This document shows, one piece after another, positions 11,934-23,466 of a stretch of DNA of 43,843 bases; the first letter of the stretch is position 1; the number at the start of each line of letters is the position of its first letter. Location of the stretch: assembly GCA_009602735.1 (NCBI GenBank), contig WELA01002483.1, forward strand, positions 180,378-224,220, read 5' to 3'. The translations under genes and the position numbers were made by a program. Under the pieces are notes generated by a model that saw only the letters and a list, made by a program, of their open reading frames with translations, did not search any database and was not told where the DNA came from. Origin of the DNA: Mesotaenium endlicherianum. Lineage: Eukaryota; Streptophyta; Zygnematophyceae; Zygnematales; Mesotaeniaceae.

Positions 11934-14900
11934 CTCACCCGCGAGTGTGAGGACATGATATCAGCAAGCGCAGGCTCGTGCTCATGCTCATGCGCATGCA
12001 CTACAGCATTTCCCAGAAAGGTGCCTCTCACGCCAAATTTTGATACTACTTTACATTCCCATGGAAAGGTTACTGGCCAGATATGCACGGACGCATGCAC
12101 GCCAGAAGCAAGACATAAAATTGCGCAGCTGGTCTTTGCCCCGCCTCCGCCAGAGTCATGGCAAAGTTTGGCAACTGAAGGAACCGGGCCGCCCGCACCC
12201 TCGAGGTGAAGAGGTGTGAAGAGGGGCTGAGGGGTACGCTCACCGGTAGCACACGTGGGCTGCTGGTTCATGAGCTCTGCCACAAAATACCCGAAGGGGC
12301 AGATGCACGTGTAGCTGCCCACCCCGTCGTCGATGCAAGTCCCCGTCTGGCACGGGTTGGACGCCGCGAAGGTGCATGGCCGCGCTGCACAGCCCCGCCC
12401 CCTCCCCATATGCGCCAGGTGGCAGCAGGGGGGAGGGCCACGTGTCAATAATCTCTTGTGGGCACAGAGCTGCATGAGCAGTTGCGCGCACACCCAGCGC
12501 GGAGGACCCTCAGCCCCCCAGCACTTCTCATAGGGCCCTGCAAACCCCCTCGAGAGAGCCTAGCAGCTGAAACACTAGATGAGAATTCTGAACAGCCTGG
12601 AACTTAGCATTTCACAGATGGGATCACACCCATCTGCAGCACGAGGAACTCGGTGGGGCTGGCAGAGTCACACTGCTGTGGCGGCAACGAGGGAAGAGGC
12701 CATAGGGCAGGGCTTGACAGGCAGGTGAAGGCGCGTGGAGACGAGGAAAGGCTGGAAGGGTGGCGCGGCACGCCACGCCCCCCCATGCTGGCACCGAGCA
12801 CAGGAGGGCTCACTAGTCAGCTGGGCAAGCCACACCAGGCCCCCAGCAGGTCAGCACAGCTTACCGGGAGCGCAGGACTGGGAGCCGTCGACGTTGCTGA
12901 CGGCCACGAACTGGTCGGGGCACACGCACTCGTAGCTACTTCCCGCAGGAATGCAGGTCCCGCCCCCGCAGGGGTTGATGCCCCCGCACGGGCTGCTGGC
13001 TGCGCATCACCAGAGGAACAGAGTGAATAGGACCAGACATACGTATTATGTGGGCCTATATGTAAACGGGTGGTTTGATGTCGCGGGAGAGAGAGAGTGC
13101 TTGGGTGTGCTTGACACAATGTGATCATTGATCTGCACGGGGGGGGAGCGGCGCAAGCGCGCGAGCACCCACCCGCGAGGACGGGGTAGGAGGCGGGCGT
13201 GGCGGCGACGCCGCAGATGCCGGGGCCGCCCGCGATGGCCAGGCGCATGTACCCGCCCTCGCCCCAGCTGGCGCCCCACGAGTTGCGGATGATGAGGTAG
13301 GGGCGTTCGGTGTCGAGCACGTAGCCCACAAGCAGCACCGCGTGGTCCACCACCTGGTTGGCGTAGCAGTCGGGGTCCTCAAACAGGCCCTGGTGGAATA
13401 GAGCAATGAGAGGGAGAGGCGGGGGCCACGTGTCAACCACTTAGCGTTTGTTGCACGTAGTGGGCACGCAACAGACCCATGCTGATGCTCCCCTCGTCGC
13501 TCTCACAAGCTCTGGGTGCACGTGCATCAGCAGGCCTGCTCCATTCCGCCAGTAGAGCCCCCAGGGAGCAGGGCCTGCCTCTAGTGGGTGCTCCGCTGCC
13601 AACCGCCCTCGTCCGGGAGGGAGAGTTGTGGCGGCAAACGAGAGGGATGGAGGGTGGGGTCAGAGGCGATACCCCCAGGTAGTTCTTGAACGAGTCCTGG
13701 CTGCCTTCCACGTTCACAATGACGGGCTGCCTCTGCACGGCCAGCAGGAGGCCGAGCAAGCCATAGAAATCAACCTGCTCCCACAGGGTGATTCCGTACT
13801 GGCCTTGTTCCTCCTGCAGACACACACACACACACACACACATACACGAGACACCCAAGCGTGATAAGCAGGTCGGTCCAGTCCCGTTTGTATAGTAGGG
13901 TGTGGAGCTTCCCAAGAGGCATAGTGCGTTCATGCAAACGTATATGTCATCGCATACAAAGGCATGAATGAACATTCATATAACAAACTGCTTCTGATGA
14001 TTCCAGTCGTGCAGTTGGTTTCAGTCGAACGACTGAAATGACTGCCAATTGGGAGTCGCAGTATTTCAGCCTTCCGTTTTCAACTGTCAGCCGACGCATA
14101 ACTATTGACTGAAATGAATGCCGCCAATCTCCGCCACTCCCTCTTGGCTGTCGGGCGGTGTTGCAGCCAATGAGTCAGAGAGATTTGAGGCGGAGTCACA
14201 GTCGTTCACCCATGCAGGCACCTCATTCTCTTTAGTCACGTGGCCATTTTCAGTCGCTTCTCCAATCAGTCACTCGTGAGTCCCCGTTGTGTGTGCGTCA
14301 CATTTCAAGGCAAGGCAAGGCGAGGCATTATCCCACACACCAAAGCAGCACGCGACTTCAAAGAAGAAATATACACCGATATATTTGACTACACTTGTGG
14401 ATCTGTGCTTTCTGGCCGCCTGCTTACACAACAACAGATGCTTGCATCTGACACGGCAACACACACTCGCCTTATGGATGGCAAAGTACCGTCACTAGAT
14501 CTCGATCCAGGGTTGGTGCACACACACAGACAGGCAGGCGAACCAGCTCACGACAAATGAACTCCAGGACCACCCACGTCACAAGTGCTTGTTCGTCTTA
14601 CAAGATTGGCAGCACATTCAAACGGCTCGACCCCCCGGTAGGGGTACACAGCGCTGGTGGCGAGGGCCTTCCCGGCCGCCACGTAGTTGAAAGCGTCGCC
14701 CGGCCACCCCCCCTCGCACGCGCCGCTGCCCGCCTGGCAGTCCAGCACCTGCTGCTCGCTGGCCGACACCGCGCCCGCCCCCGGGTTGCTGATGGAGAAC
14801 GCGCCCTCAATGGCGCCCACCGCCGCAAACGCCCAGCTGGCACCTGGCAGACGAGGCCACGCGCAGCCAGCCAGCCAGCCAGCCCAGTCAGCCAACCGAG

Positions 14901-17900
14901 GAGAGCACGTTTCAGGTGAAAAGGCCGGTCGAAAAGCTCGGTTCTCGAGATGGGAGAGACTCTACAGGATGCAACGCCTTGGCGAGGATAAGGTCAGGAC
15001 CAAGCACAATGACACCAGCCAGCTCATGACGTTCGCCACATTTGCGGACTCACGGATGCAGACCGTGCTGGCGTTAAAACAAGAGGGAGTACCAAGAAGC
15101 GGAACACAAACACACACACTCACACGCACACGCTGACAGGGGATAGAGCACTCCCGTGAAGGAGCTCAGCCAAGCACTCGAATGGCATCAACACTCCACT
15201 CTTCGTTGCTGCACACCTACATCCTAGACCTGGTTTTAGCCGTCCCCTGTGCAAAAGCCAACACGCGCCAGGTAAAAGAACGCAGCACCTATGCGACCTC
15301 TCGGGGCTGTTCCACGTCACACAGCAGCAGCCCGTCGGAATCAGGAGGGTAGGGCTCTAGTGTGGTGTTGTAGGCCGCTCACCGCACTGCAGCTGGTCCT
15401 TGACGGGGGGCAGCACGTTCTGCTGGGACCAGTCCACGCTGCTCGCGATGCTCCAGTTCACACTGCTGCCGTCGGCGGCGCCGGTGAACCCGTAGCTGGC
15501 GTGGCGGAACCCCGGGTTGAGGTACGGCGACGCCTTTGTCTCCTCGTGAAACACGAGGCCCGTCACGCGCGCCAGCAGCGTCTGCGGAGGGCGTGGCGGA
15601 GGGGGGGCTGCAAGGGGGCAACAGACAGACATATTACATCATCTAAGAAGTTAATATCATTGGAGAGCAAGCGGAGTTCGAGACGACACCAAGCGGGAAC
15701 AGACTCTACCTCCCCCTTGCTGGTGCAGGTGGGCCACTTGCAAGCGCTGCTCCAGACAGGAGCCTCGGGAAGGAGCGAGTTTGAGACAGGAGGGTCCTCC
15801 CAGAAGAGTGCATACCCATGTGCCCTTACGCATAGCAGCAAGCACACTTGTCATGTGGCAAGCTGCAAGGGGCGACAAATTTCTTGACGCGCAGCCATGA
15901 ATTGGCCCTTAGAGGCGACGCTGGCTGCTGTAAAGATCTGCTCTTGGCAGACGGCGCACTCGTCTCTCTGACGTCAACCACTAAGGCTGCGACGAGCGAC
16001 TGCAGCACCGCACCGCCAGCCTCACCAAGACCAACCTCACGAGTTGCAAAGGGAGCGTGGAGACGCCAAATCCTCTGCCAGACTGGATCCAAAACTGCAG
16101 ATGCCTGGCAGCACACAGCACCCGCCTCTATGCACTCTGCTAATAGAGGAGGGACAGCCCGAGGGTTGGAGCGCGGGCACCCTACCAGGAATTTCCGTGC
16201 AGGAGTTGACTTGCGGCCCTATAGTGAAGCCGGCGAAGCAGAGGCAGGTGGGCGTGGTGCCGTTGAGGTAGCACTCGCCGCCCGCCTGGTACTCGCTGCC
16301 CATCCCGCAGATGGTGTAGGTGTCGGCCCCGCAGAAGGCCGCGCACTCCGCCTTTGTGCGCTGGCGGGTGGTGGGGCACGAGCCGCGGTCCGTGAAGCAG
16401 TTGTCGGCCACGCAGGACTTGGAGCCGCCGGGGTATCGTATGTACGGTGCGCCGCTCATGTAGTTGTCGCTTGCACGGACGACAACTGTCTCCGTCTGAA
16501 CGATCGGCAGATCGCCCGCCAGCTGGTTCGACGATACATCTCTGACAGGTACACGCACAAAACCAAGCACATACCCAGGCGGGCTCACCCAGACACACAC
16601 ACACACACACACACACACATGTGTAAGTAACAGCTTACTAACAAGGCCTGGCCAGCGTGCCGGTTCTGTTGCTTCTTGAAGCAAAGGGCGCACAAAGGGA
16701 CTGACACCACTCAAGTCGTGATTGCTTCCTCTAAGTTTTGGAGCATGCACACATGGCGCCTTCACATGCAAAGCCCAGAGCGCACGAGAGTGAGCAAGAT
16801 CTGTCCAGACTTGCCGGAGCAAGTCATCGCAGACCAATGAACCCAGCCACCGGAAGCAGCGTGAGGCCAGAAGTCGACAACGCAGCCGGGAGGCTGACAT
16901 GCCAACCCTCGCACAGCGCCCACAGCAGTGCTGCAGCCCGTAGCTGCGCCGACACGCAGCGGCCCTCAAGACTAGGTCTGCATCCATGGCAGACGTTTTG
17001 TACGCTTGGAGACGGAGCAGGGACGAAGCTGAATAAGTGCCGTGCTGCCAACATCAGAGAACGTACGCTCCATGCTCCTCTCGACACCCGATACGTCGGC
17101 CGACTACGTCGCAGCGGTGGGCAGGGTGCGGGAGGAGGACAGGCAGCTTGCTCACTCACAGAAGTTTCAGGCGGGTCAAAGTCTTCATGCAGTAAGGCAG
17201 GATGCCGTAGAACCGGTTGCGCTGCAGCTGCCTGCAACCCCCCCAGCCCCGGGGCACTCAGCGTCACATATGCCAGATGGGGGAGCCAGCACCTGGACTT
17301 GGCAGTCAGCAATTTTCCGAACAAGCAGTCACCATATCACACCCAGCAGCCTTCAAACCGCGCGCTACGGTTGATGAACACCAGAAGCACGTCGCGCGCC
17401 TGCGCGCCATACGGCCTGCATGATTTTCGAGACGCAGTGGCTCTGCTCCGTCCAGCCGGACACAGTATGTGCGCAACCCTTAGACTTGGGGGCCGTATGC
17501 ATCGTGAGCCCACTGTCAGCGGTGGGCTCCTCTTGGTTCCCGCTGGAATCACGCACGCCGACATGGATCAAGGGACGCGATGGAGTGCCAGGAGCTGAAC
17601 AACGAGGAGGGAGGAGAAGACTGTGGAGAAACGAGCGATGCAGATGCAACCAGACGGGCTGCGGTGCTCGCTCTTACAGGGTGGTGATTCTGGCGAGTCT
17701 GCACAGACCATCGGGGATGTGGCCCGTCAGCCTGTTGCTCTGCAGGTGCCTGCACCACCACCCCCACCGGTCACCGTCGCACGTGTTAGAAAATCTCCCC
17801 TCCTCGAGCCTCAAATCCCACTTGCTTCTGGCGCTGGCGTTGGCCCCGACGCCGTGAGCGAGGCCCAGAGCTTCAGAGGCGCCGATGCCAGCAGGGAGCC

Positions 17901-20623
17901 CGGCCGAGTCTCCTGCGACCAGAGGGCCAATATATGCTGTAGAAAGACTTCAGAACCACTGCACTTGCACTCCATATCTGCAGCCACAGGCACCCTCCAG
18001 CTGGCGTCCCCGCACAGCTGGCGGGTGCACAATCGTGTCCAGCCCTCCCCCTCTCAAAGCCAGACTCTATATCCCAAAGAATAGGCCCATCTTGGGGGGG
18101 GGGCATTCATCCAGCCTCCGTATCTCCGGGGTGTCCCAGCACTTACGGCACATGCGACAGGGGACTCACGAGACATAGCTGCCAGGTCAAGCAGGTGAGG
18201 GGGGCCAGAGCCTTGGCTGCAGGCAGCTTAAGATGGGGTTGGGACTGCTGCCACGTGGCGCTGTGTCTTTGAGAGCAAGCCCGCCAACTGGACAGCATCT
18301 TTCATCTGACAACCGGTGCATGCGCTGACTGCCAGCAAACATCCGGCTCCAAATTTCTACGTGGACACAGAGGGGGAGGGAGGGGGCGTGGCGCCTCTCA
18401 CAGCTGGGTGAGGCGGGTGAGGTTGCCGAGGCACTCGGGGATGCCGCCCGTGAGCTGATTCTGCGCCAGCTCCCTGCCGCCCCCGCCCCTCTCCCCCCGC
18501 CCGGAGCTGCTATCAGCCACCCTCATGGCTGCTTTCAACTCGGTTCACTCGGAGGCGAGTGCACGAATGTAAGGTATCACCAGCAGCCGCTCAGGCACTG
18601 CTCCCTGGCTGCACTAGGGTTCATAGAGTCGGCAGCGCATCCAACGTCAGGGTGCATGTAGTGAAGGCACCACTTGCAGGGCCAAGTGGAGGGCGGGCTG
18701 CCGGCCATTACAGGAAGGTAAGTGCTCTGATGCGGCATACTTCTGGCGGGATGCTGCCACCCAGCTTCGTCTTGCTCAGCCGCCTGCGCCCGCACATGAA
18801 CCCCCGCATGGCACCCGGCTCCATCACTCCTGCTAAGCACGCGTACACACGTTCAGAGGCATGGGCTCAACTGCAAGCGGGGGCGCGCGTGTGCGCGCGC
18901 AGGATGGCGTCATGTGTGGACATCCGCAAAGACGTGTGCAAGAACGTGGTGCTACTTCTTGTGGCCCTACATTGACCTACACGAGGTGGTCATGGTTTTG
19001 CACGGAACAGATACGGGAGTATCACAAACTTCTCGAGCGTACGCAACACTTGCTCCCCTCAGGCAGCCTCCAGTCCATCCACGTCAGAGACATTCGGCTG
19101 GCTATGCTGCTGAGTATGAAGGCACACTTGCTTCTCTCACGAGGAGGAACACGGAACTGGAGGTAGTGGAAAAGCATAGGGAGAGGAGTGATCAAAACCT
19201 GAAGCCTGCAGTGCGATTCTGCTGTGCCCTGTCTGATATCAAGAGACCCCACGGGGCACAGACAAGAGCGGCAAAGCGTCTGACTCCTTTCTCCTCCAAC
19301 GTGCACGGGTCTCTGCTGCATGCATGACGCGGGACAGCCACCTAGGAGAGTGCATACAGCAGAGTGAGTGTGACGGCTCTTTTGCAAGTGCCAAGTGGCA
19401 CGTAGCAGCATCTCCATCATCAATTTGAACGGTAGCGCTGCCTGCAAGCAATGTGTCCGAAACTTACAACAGCGCCAGGCTCTGCAGGAGCTGGACGGCA
19501 GGCCCTAGGGTCCCGCGCAGTCCCCGGCCCACCACGTCGCTGCCATCCATTCATCGCAGCAGCAGCGCAGCAACGTCATCCAAAAGCGTCAGAATTCGGA
19601 TTTGATTGAAAAATTCAAAGGGGCCATCAGAAATGCTCCATGGGCCTGTGCCTTCCTGCCCCCTGCCAGGATCTCTGGCATGGCTCAGCAGAAATCCGAT
19701 CCCTTCTTAAGTGCTAGCTCCTACTTCATCATGTACTCTGCCTGGGGAAGCTTCTACTCTCACCTACAGCAGCACCAGGTGAAGCTACTTGGAAGGACAA
19801 GGCGTAGGACAAAGCTGACTATGTGGCTAGGGCGGCTGAGCGCACACGGCCACACATACATGGCAGTGACATGGCCGGCCTTGTTGCAGCGGACACCGGA
19901 GTACTTGCCGCAGTAGGCTCCCTTCCACGTGGCAGTTGGCCCCGAGCTCAGAAAGTCAACCCGCAAGCTCTGCAGCGCAGCCCCTGACATAGCCAGAGAA
20001 ACAAGAAAACCCTTATGGCTGAGGCGTAGAGATGTAGGGTACAGTCATGCATGAGATAGCTGCAAACTGACCTACTCCATGCTATCAAAGCCAGGAATAC
20101 CTTGTATAACTGAAAAAAAGGGGGACCATCAATACAGTACTTCCACATTGTCGCTTGTACAAGTCTCTTGACTAGGTTGCCATGTCCCGTCTGACACGAC
20201 CAGTGCTCCCTTATTATTCAAATACAAGATGGTGAGACAACCCCTATTGCTCAGCTGCACGCGTATGCCGTCGTCAAATCTCCAACTGCGGAGTAAGAGA
20301 AACAGCCAATATCCAATGATATTCTTGCGAGAACCTGAAATCTATTTCTTCTCGCATAGCTTAATAAATAAGAGGCTTCTTGTTTTGACAGAGTCAAGAT
20401 TGGCAATCATACAGCTGCAAGTCTTAAGGTCAATGTGTCACCAAAGATCAGGGGAGATTAAAGCCATCACAATTTCCTGTGCAAAAGGTTTTCAGACGAA
20501 GTGCTGAAGTCCTACAAGCGAGCATGGGAGTGAAAACGCACCGTCAGTTTTGTGAATCAATATAGCCGAAACATGCGTAAGGTAGAATATCAGCAGAAGC
20601 ATTGCTGGAAAAAGCCGCCCCAT
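8607..20623 (-). CDS. Secreted LRR / papain-like (Ser-for-Cys) / EGF / LysM protein, copy A
   Basis: Nineteen exons: 20623-20542, 19983-19854, 19539-19468, 18783-18712, 18473-18402, 17749-17678, 17231-17160, 16541-16186, 15607-15383, 14843-14602, 13813-13673, 13389-13173, 12999-12865, 12384-12244, 11884-11775, 11264-11166, 10829-10731, 9738-9544, 8816-8607. They sum to 2742 nt, one open frame of 913 residues ending TAG. Domains: signal peptide 1-20; LRR cap about 28-70 (GAYCGKYSGVRC); LRRs about 71-205 on 72-nt exons; ten-Cys module about 225-309; Pro-rich linker 310-318; papain fold about 360-584; EGF-like 585-629 and 630-676; LysM about 680-730, 741-783, 797-847 and 858-906 (GDTCQSIA, LNPG, LPGQQVCV). 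In the papain domain Q381, H528 and N548 are present but the catalytic Cys is Ser387 (QCGASWAF). No I29 inhibitor propeptide is visible. LysM modules bind GlcNAc polymers, so an extracellular glycan-binding role is likely; proteolysis is doubtful. The donor of exon 2 is weak. Confidence 0.85.
10051..10083. repeat. (TG)n microsatellite
   Basis: Dinucleotide run with one interruption, in the intron between the second and third LysM-coding segments of copy A. Confidence 0.9.
10534..10575 (-). other. Intronic segment conserved in both copies, possible alternative last exon
   Basis: It lies in the intron after exon 17 of copy A. An acceptor-like tacag is followed by CTGCCCCTGCTGG and an open stretch of 13 codons ending in TGA, in the phase exon 17 would supply. 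Copy B has the matching segment at 25377-25333, also ending in TGA. Using it would end the protein after the second LysM with a short tail. The main model skips it because QQ|VCV joins exons 17 and 18 exactly. Confidence 0.25.
11894..11929. repeat. (CA)n microsatellite next to a 3' splice site
   Basis: On the sense strand this is (TG)n ending within about 10 nt of the acceptor of exon 15 (11884-11775). Confidence 0.9.
13820..13842. repeat. (CA)n microsatellite next to a 3' splice site
   Basis: On the sense strand this is (TG)n that runs into tctgcag, the acceptor of exon 11 (13813-13673), with one interruption at its far end. Confidence 0.9.
14019..14038. repeat. 20-bp near-perfect palindrome in an intron
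   Basis: TTTCAGTCG, two bases, then CGACTGAAA: 9-bp inverted arms. It lies in intron 10 of copy A among several other CAGTCG/CGACTG words. Intron 10 of copy B has scattered similar words near 28820-28850 but not this palindrome. It could be the remnant of an inserted element. Confidence 0.5.
16593..16619. repeat. (CA)n microsatellite
   Basis: On the sense strand it is (TG)n, about 50 nt upstream of the acceptor of exon 8 in copy A. Confidence 0.9.
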
Positions 20624-21379
20624 ATTAGCTTTTCTCTCGCCAGCAACTGGAAATCACATACAAGGTTAGAGCAGAAATGATTGTACAATATGTCGCGTAA
20701 GCTAAGAGATGGGAACGACGTCTGCCGGTTGAGTCCAATGCTGAGTTGTAGTACTTTCATCAATCATTCACTTCATGCAATAACAAGGTACACCCAGTCT
20801 CATGCAGACACGCACTCCTTGTAACAACTGGAAGATAGCACAAGCTAACTTGTGCTCCAGATCGAGTCCTATCACCGGGGTATTGCATGCTCATTAGCGC
20901 GTTATTCTGCAAATTGAAGATAGACACGGACTGTATGCGAATCCGGAGGGTCGCAGTTGGTCGCAGTACGCGAGACCGAGAGTAGGGCCCCGCTTGGTCC
21001 CGCCTCCCAATTGTCTTCCCGAGAAACTGCAGGGCCCACGGGTCCAGGGCTAAGAGCATGCGGTCGGTTGAGGTCTGTACAGTTTCAAGCAGTTTTAGGT
21101 ACGTAGATTGGTTGTGACATGTGCTTGACGCTGCTATTTGCTCATCGTTGCCGCGGGAGAACATGTTAGAGGCGAGGCAAATATGAGGCTGGAACATCGG
21201 AGTCCGCCAGAGTCCGCACACAATTGTATCTCCCCCGAATGTGGTTAAACATAGTGTTTTTCCAGACAAGAACTGTTATCTTGGAGGTCAAGATACCATC
21301 GACAACAGTCGTCACCCATCAACTTGTACCAACGGAAGCCGAGTCCCGACACGGTGAAAAGTCAGGGCTCACTTCACGA

Positions 21380-21530
21380 GTTACAACTTACAAGTTTCAA
21401 GTTACGACTACGAGTCTGAGAGTCGAGAGTTGAGACTCGAGACCTGGTTGAGACTCGAGAGTCGAGCAGAATCAAGACTCGAGATTCCAGATTCGAGAAT
21501 CGAGAGTTGAGACTCGTGAGTCGTCACTCG
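21380..21530. repeat. Degenerate GAGACTCGAGAGTCGAG-type repeat
   Basis: About 150 bp made mostly of the words GAGACTCGA, GAGTCGAGA and ACTCGAGA in imperfect tandem and inverted order, so it is partly self-complementary. A few similar words recur near 36580-36615. Confidence 0.6.
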
Positions 21531-21702
21531 AAAGTGGCAGATGTATGTAAGCGACAAGTAAGCAGCCGGCTGTCGAACTTGTATTGAGATATTGTCACTG
21601 TCAGTCCGCAGATTTGGCTGTCAAGAAAACAACCAGGGTATACAACAACCGTGCACACGACTGTCACACTCGACGCCAAACGCGCTCTCAGTGCTTTGTT
21701 GT

Positions 21703-21754
21703 GCTCTAGCCAGGCTCTAGCATGGCTCTAGCCTGCTCTAGCCCAGCTCTAGCC
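21703..21754. repeat. Short tandem repeat, GCTCTAGCC-type unit of about 10 bp
   Basis: Five imperfect copies of an about 10-bp unit (tgctctagcc, aggctctagc, atggctctag and so on) in a row. Confidence 0.7.
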
Positions 21755-21895
21755 TCTATCCAGTTAGACGCCGCGGCCAGCCAGCCCTGGACCATACTGA
21801 CTACCGTCCCGCCTCTCAACTTTGGGGACAGGAGGACGCCAGCTGATCTGACGTATGCAGGACGATGGCTGCTGAAGCTTTTAATTCCTGTCGAG

Positions 21896-22187
21896 CAGGC
21901 CCCAGGATTCGACAATAGTCGCGGATTTCGGAAAATTTCGGAACATCCTCTGGCCTGCTCTGGGAGACGGTCAGGGTTTCGAGAACATCCGACAAAATTT
22001 GGTAGGATTTCTAATGACGTAATAACATCCCACGACAATTTTTAAAGAAAAATAGGAAATTTTGGGATTTTACGCGACATCCGCTCCCAAGGACCAGGAT
22101 TTTTTCCGACATAATCTAAGATTCTTCATGCTTTTAAAACATCCAAAAACCCGAATAACATAAATTTAATTCGAATCCTGGGGCCTG
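21896..22187 (-). mobile_element. hAT-like MITE, copy 2 (292 bp)
   Basis: It has the same perfect 17-bp terminal inverted repeats (CAGGCCCCAGGATTCGA) as the element at 7312-7608. Its interior matches that element in reverse orientation, with substitutions and small indels. It is flanked by the 8-bp direct repeat ctgtcgag at 21888-21895 and 22188-22195. There is no coding capacity. Different target duplications at the two copies show independent insertions, not one duplicated locus. Confidence 0.88.
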
Positions 22188-22195
22188 CTGTCGAG

Positions 22196-22258
22196 CCTAA
22201 ACACCCTAAACCTGCCTAAACAAGCCTAAACCAGCCTAAACCAGCCTAAATCAACCTA
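22196..22258. repeat. Degenerate CCTAAACC-like repeat
   Basis: Six or seven imperfect units such as cctaaacacc, cctaaacctg and cctaaaccag directly beside the MITE. They resemble the plant telomere word CCCTAAA but the spacing is irregular, so a true interstitial telomere is not shown. Confidence 0.5.
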
Positions 22259-23173
22259 GAGGCGTCTTCTGGTATCTTGCACCTCGTGCGGTCGTGCCAC
22301 TTGGCGGGACTCGTTTTGCCGTATTGCATGTATATGCCTGTCCAAGTCAGTCCAAGTCTGCGTTCTGGCCAGTGGTCAGACGTGGCAGATAGCTTTCACA
22401 TGACCCCCAAACTTTTCTCAAGGTGGCACACTGTGGCACACCTCTTTAAAGAAGAGCAAAAGCTTGCACTGATTCATCTAGCTTCACACTATCATCGAGG
22501 GTGTGGCGAACAAAGTATCTGAACAGATGTACTTGCATTTCTGAATTGTAAAATGCAAAAACGGTGTCTTTACCATGCCTGCCAAGCTTTTAAAGAGGCG
22601 AAGTTAATCACATCTTTAACAACCTCACTCGATCCTCAAAGAGAGACATCTTGCTGTGCAAAAAATATTTTCGTATAACTATAGTTGCTATACTTCTAGA
22701 TTCTCCTGCCCTGAGTTTGTAAATTACCATGTTGCAACAATCACAAGCAATGAATGCCACTTTGTCAAACTACTATATATTTGTTGTCGGACCGTGGAGC
22801 CGATAAAATATACAAGCGTTTTTCAGACGTGATACATGAGATGTCAAATGCTGACAATTTATATCAGATTGGCTGTCAAGCGGCTTCACGTTATGTGAAC
22901 AGGTTGCACGTTGCATATTCATTAAGTTCCTTGTGGATCATGTTCCTTGTGGAGCACATTGATAGCAGCAGAAGAAGCAGCAAACTTAGGAGTTCACGCA
23001 CAGCAAGTTAGGCATGAGTACAAGCCTACCGCCAACGTGGGAAGCTGGAAGTTTCACATCTTTGACGCTGCAAAGCCAGGGCTACCAAAAAAGCTCTAAG
23101 AGCTTAGCTGGAGCTGCAAACTGGTACAGCCGGAGTGTCGAGTAAGACGAGCTACTAAAGGGGCAATGCAGTT

Positions 23174-23263
23174 GATCCTCTCAAAAAACCCTACTAGGGT
23201 GGACTGAACGAGGCAACTTTTCATCGACTCCCCCTGGCCAGCGTTATGTCCATTGTTGCTCTC
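23174..23263 (-). promoter_or_regulatory. Conserved 3'-flank block with palindrome, copy B
   Basis: It lies about 205-295 nt past the stop of the second gene and matches 8345-8433. It contains ACCCTACTAGGGT, the same 6-bp stem with the opposite centre base. Probably 3' UTR or 3'-end processing DNA; the role is inferred. Confidence 0.45.
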
Positions 23264-23466
23264 TTAAGTTACAGCAGAATACTGGCATGTACATTTCGTC
23301 GATATGCCAGTACTCTGTTGTAACACTGCACCTCACTGACATTCTCTTGCAGGACCTTGGCTGACTTAAGATCAAACACACAGGCGCGGGTCATCGTCTC
23401 CACGACATGCTTCCTCTCACCATTCACCACTCACAGACGGTGCCAAAATTATGCTGTTGAGAACGC

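Larger units (their letters stand above)
20624..23173. other. Intergenic DNA between the tandem copies
   Basis: This is the 5' flank of copy A and the distal 3' flank of copy B. I see no recognisable coding domain. The longest open stretches (minus 20760-21269, plus 22754-23011) have no family motif or splice pattern that I can support. It contains the degenerate repeats at 21380-21530, 21703-21754 and 22196-22258 and the MITE at 21896-22187. No convincing core promoter was recognised upstream of 20623. Confidence 0.5.

Noticed and set aside
12603-12672. Short open stretch in intron 13 of copy A with partial similarity to copy B near 27470-27520, considered as an extra exon.
   Set aside because: No acceptor gives an open frame in the required phase, and exons 13 and 14 join directly in phase in both copies.
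17820-17935. Segment in intron 5 with similarity to 32740-32815 of copy B and LRR-like Leu spacing.
   Set aside because: In the phase needed between exons 5 and 6 it has a stop. Exons 5 and 6 already join as consecutive 24-residue repeats, so it is probably a decayed exon or conserved intron DNA.
20760-21269. 169-codon minus-strand open frame between the tandem genes.
   Set aside because: No recognisable motif, no splice support, ordinary length for chance in this composition, and no counterpart upstream of copy B.
22196-22258. Interstitial telomere.
   Set aside because: Only one CCCTAAA is exact and the unit spacing is irregular.
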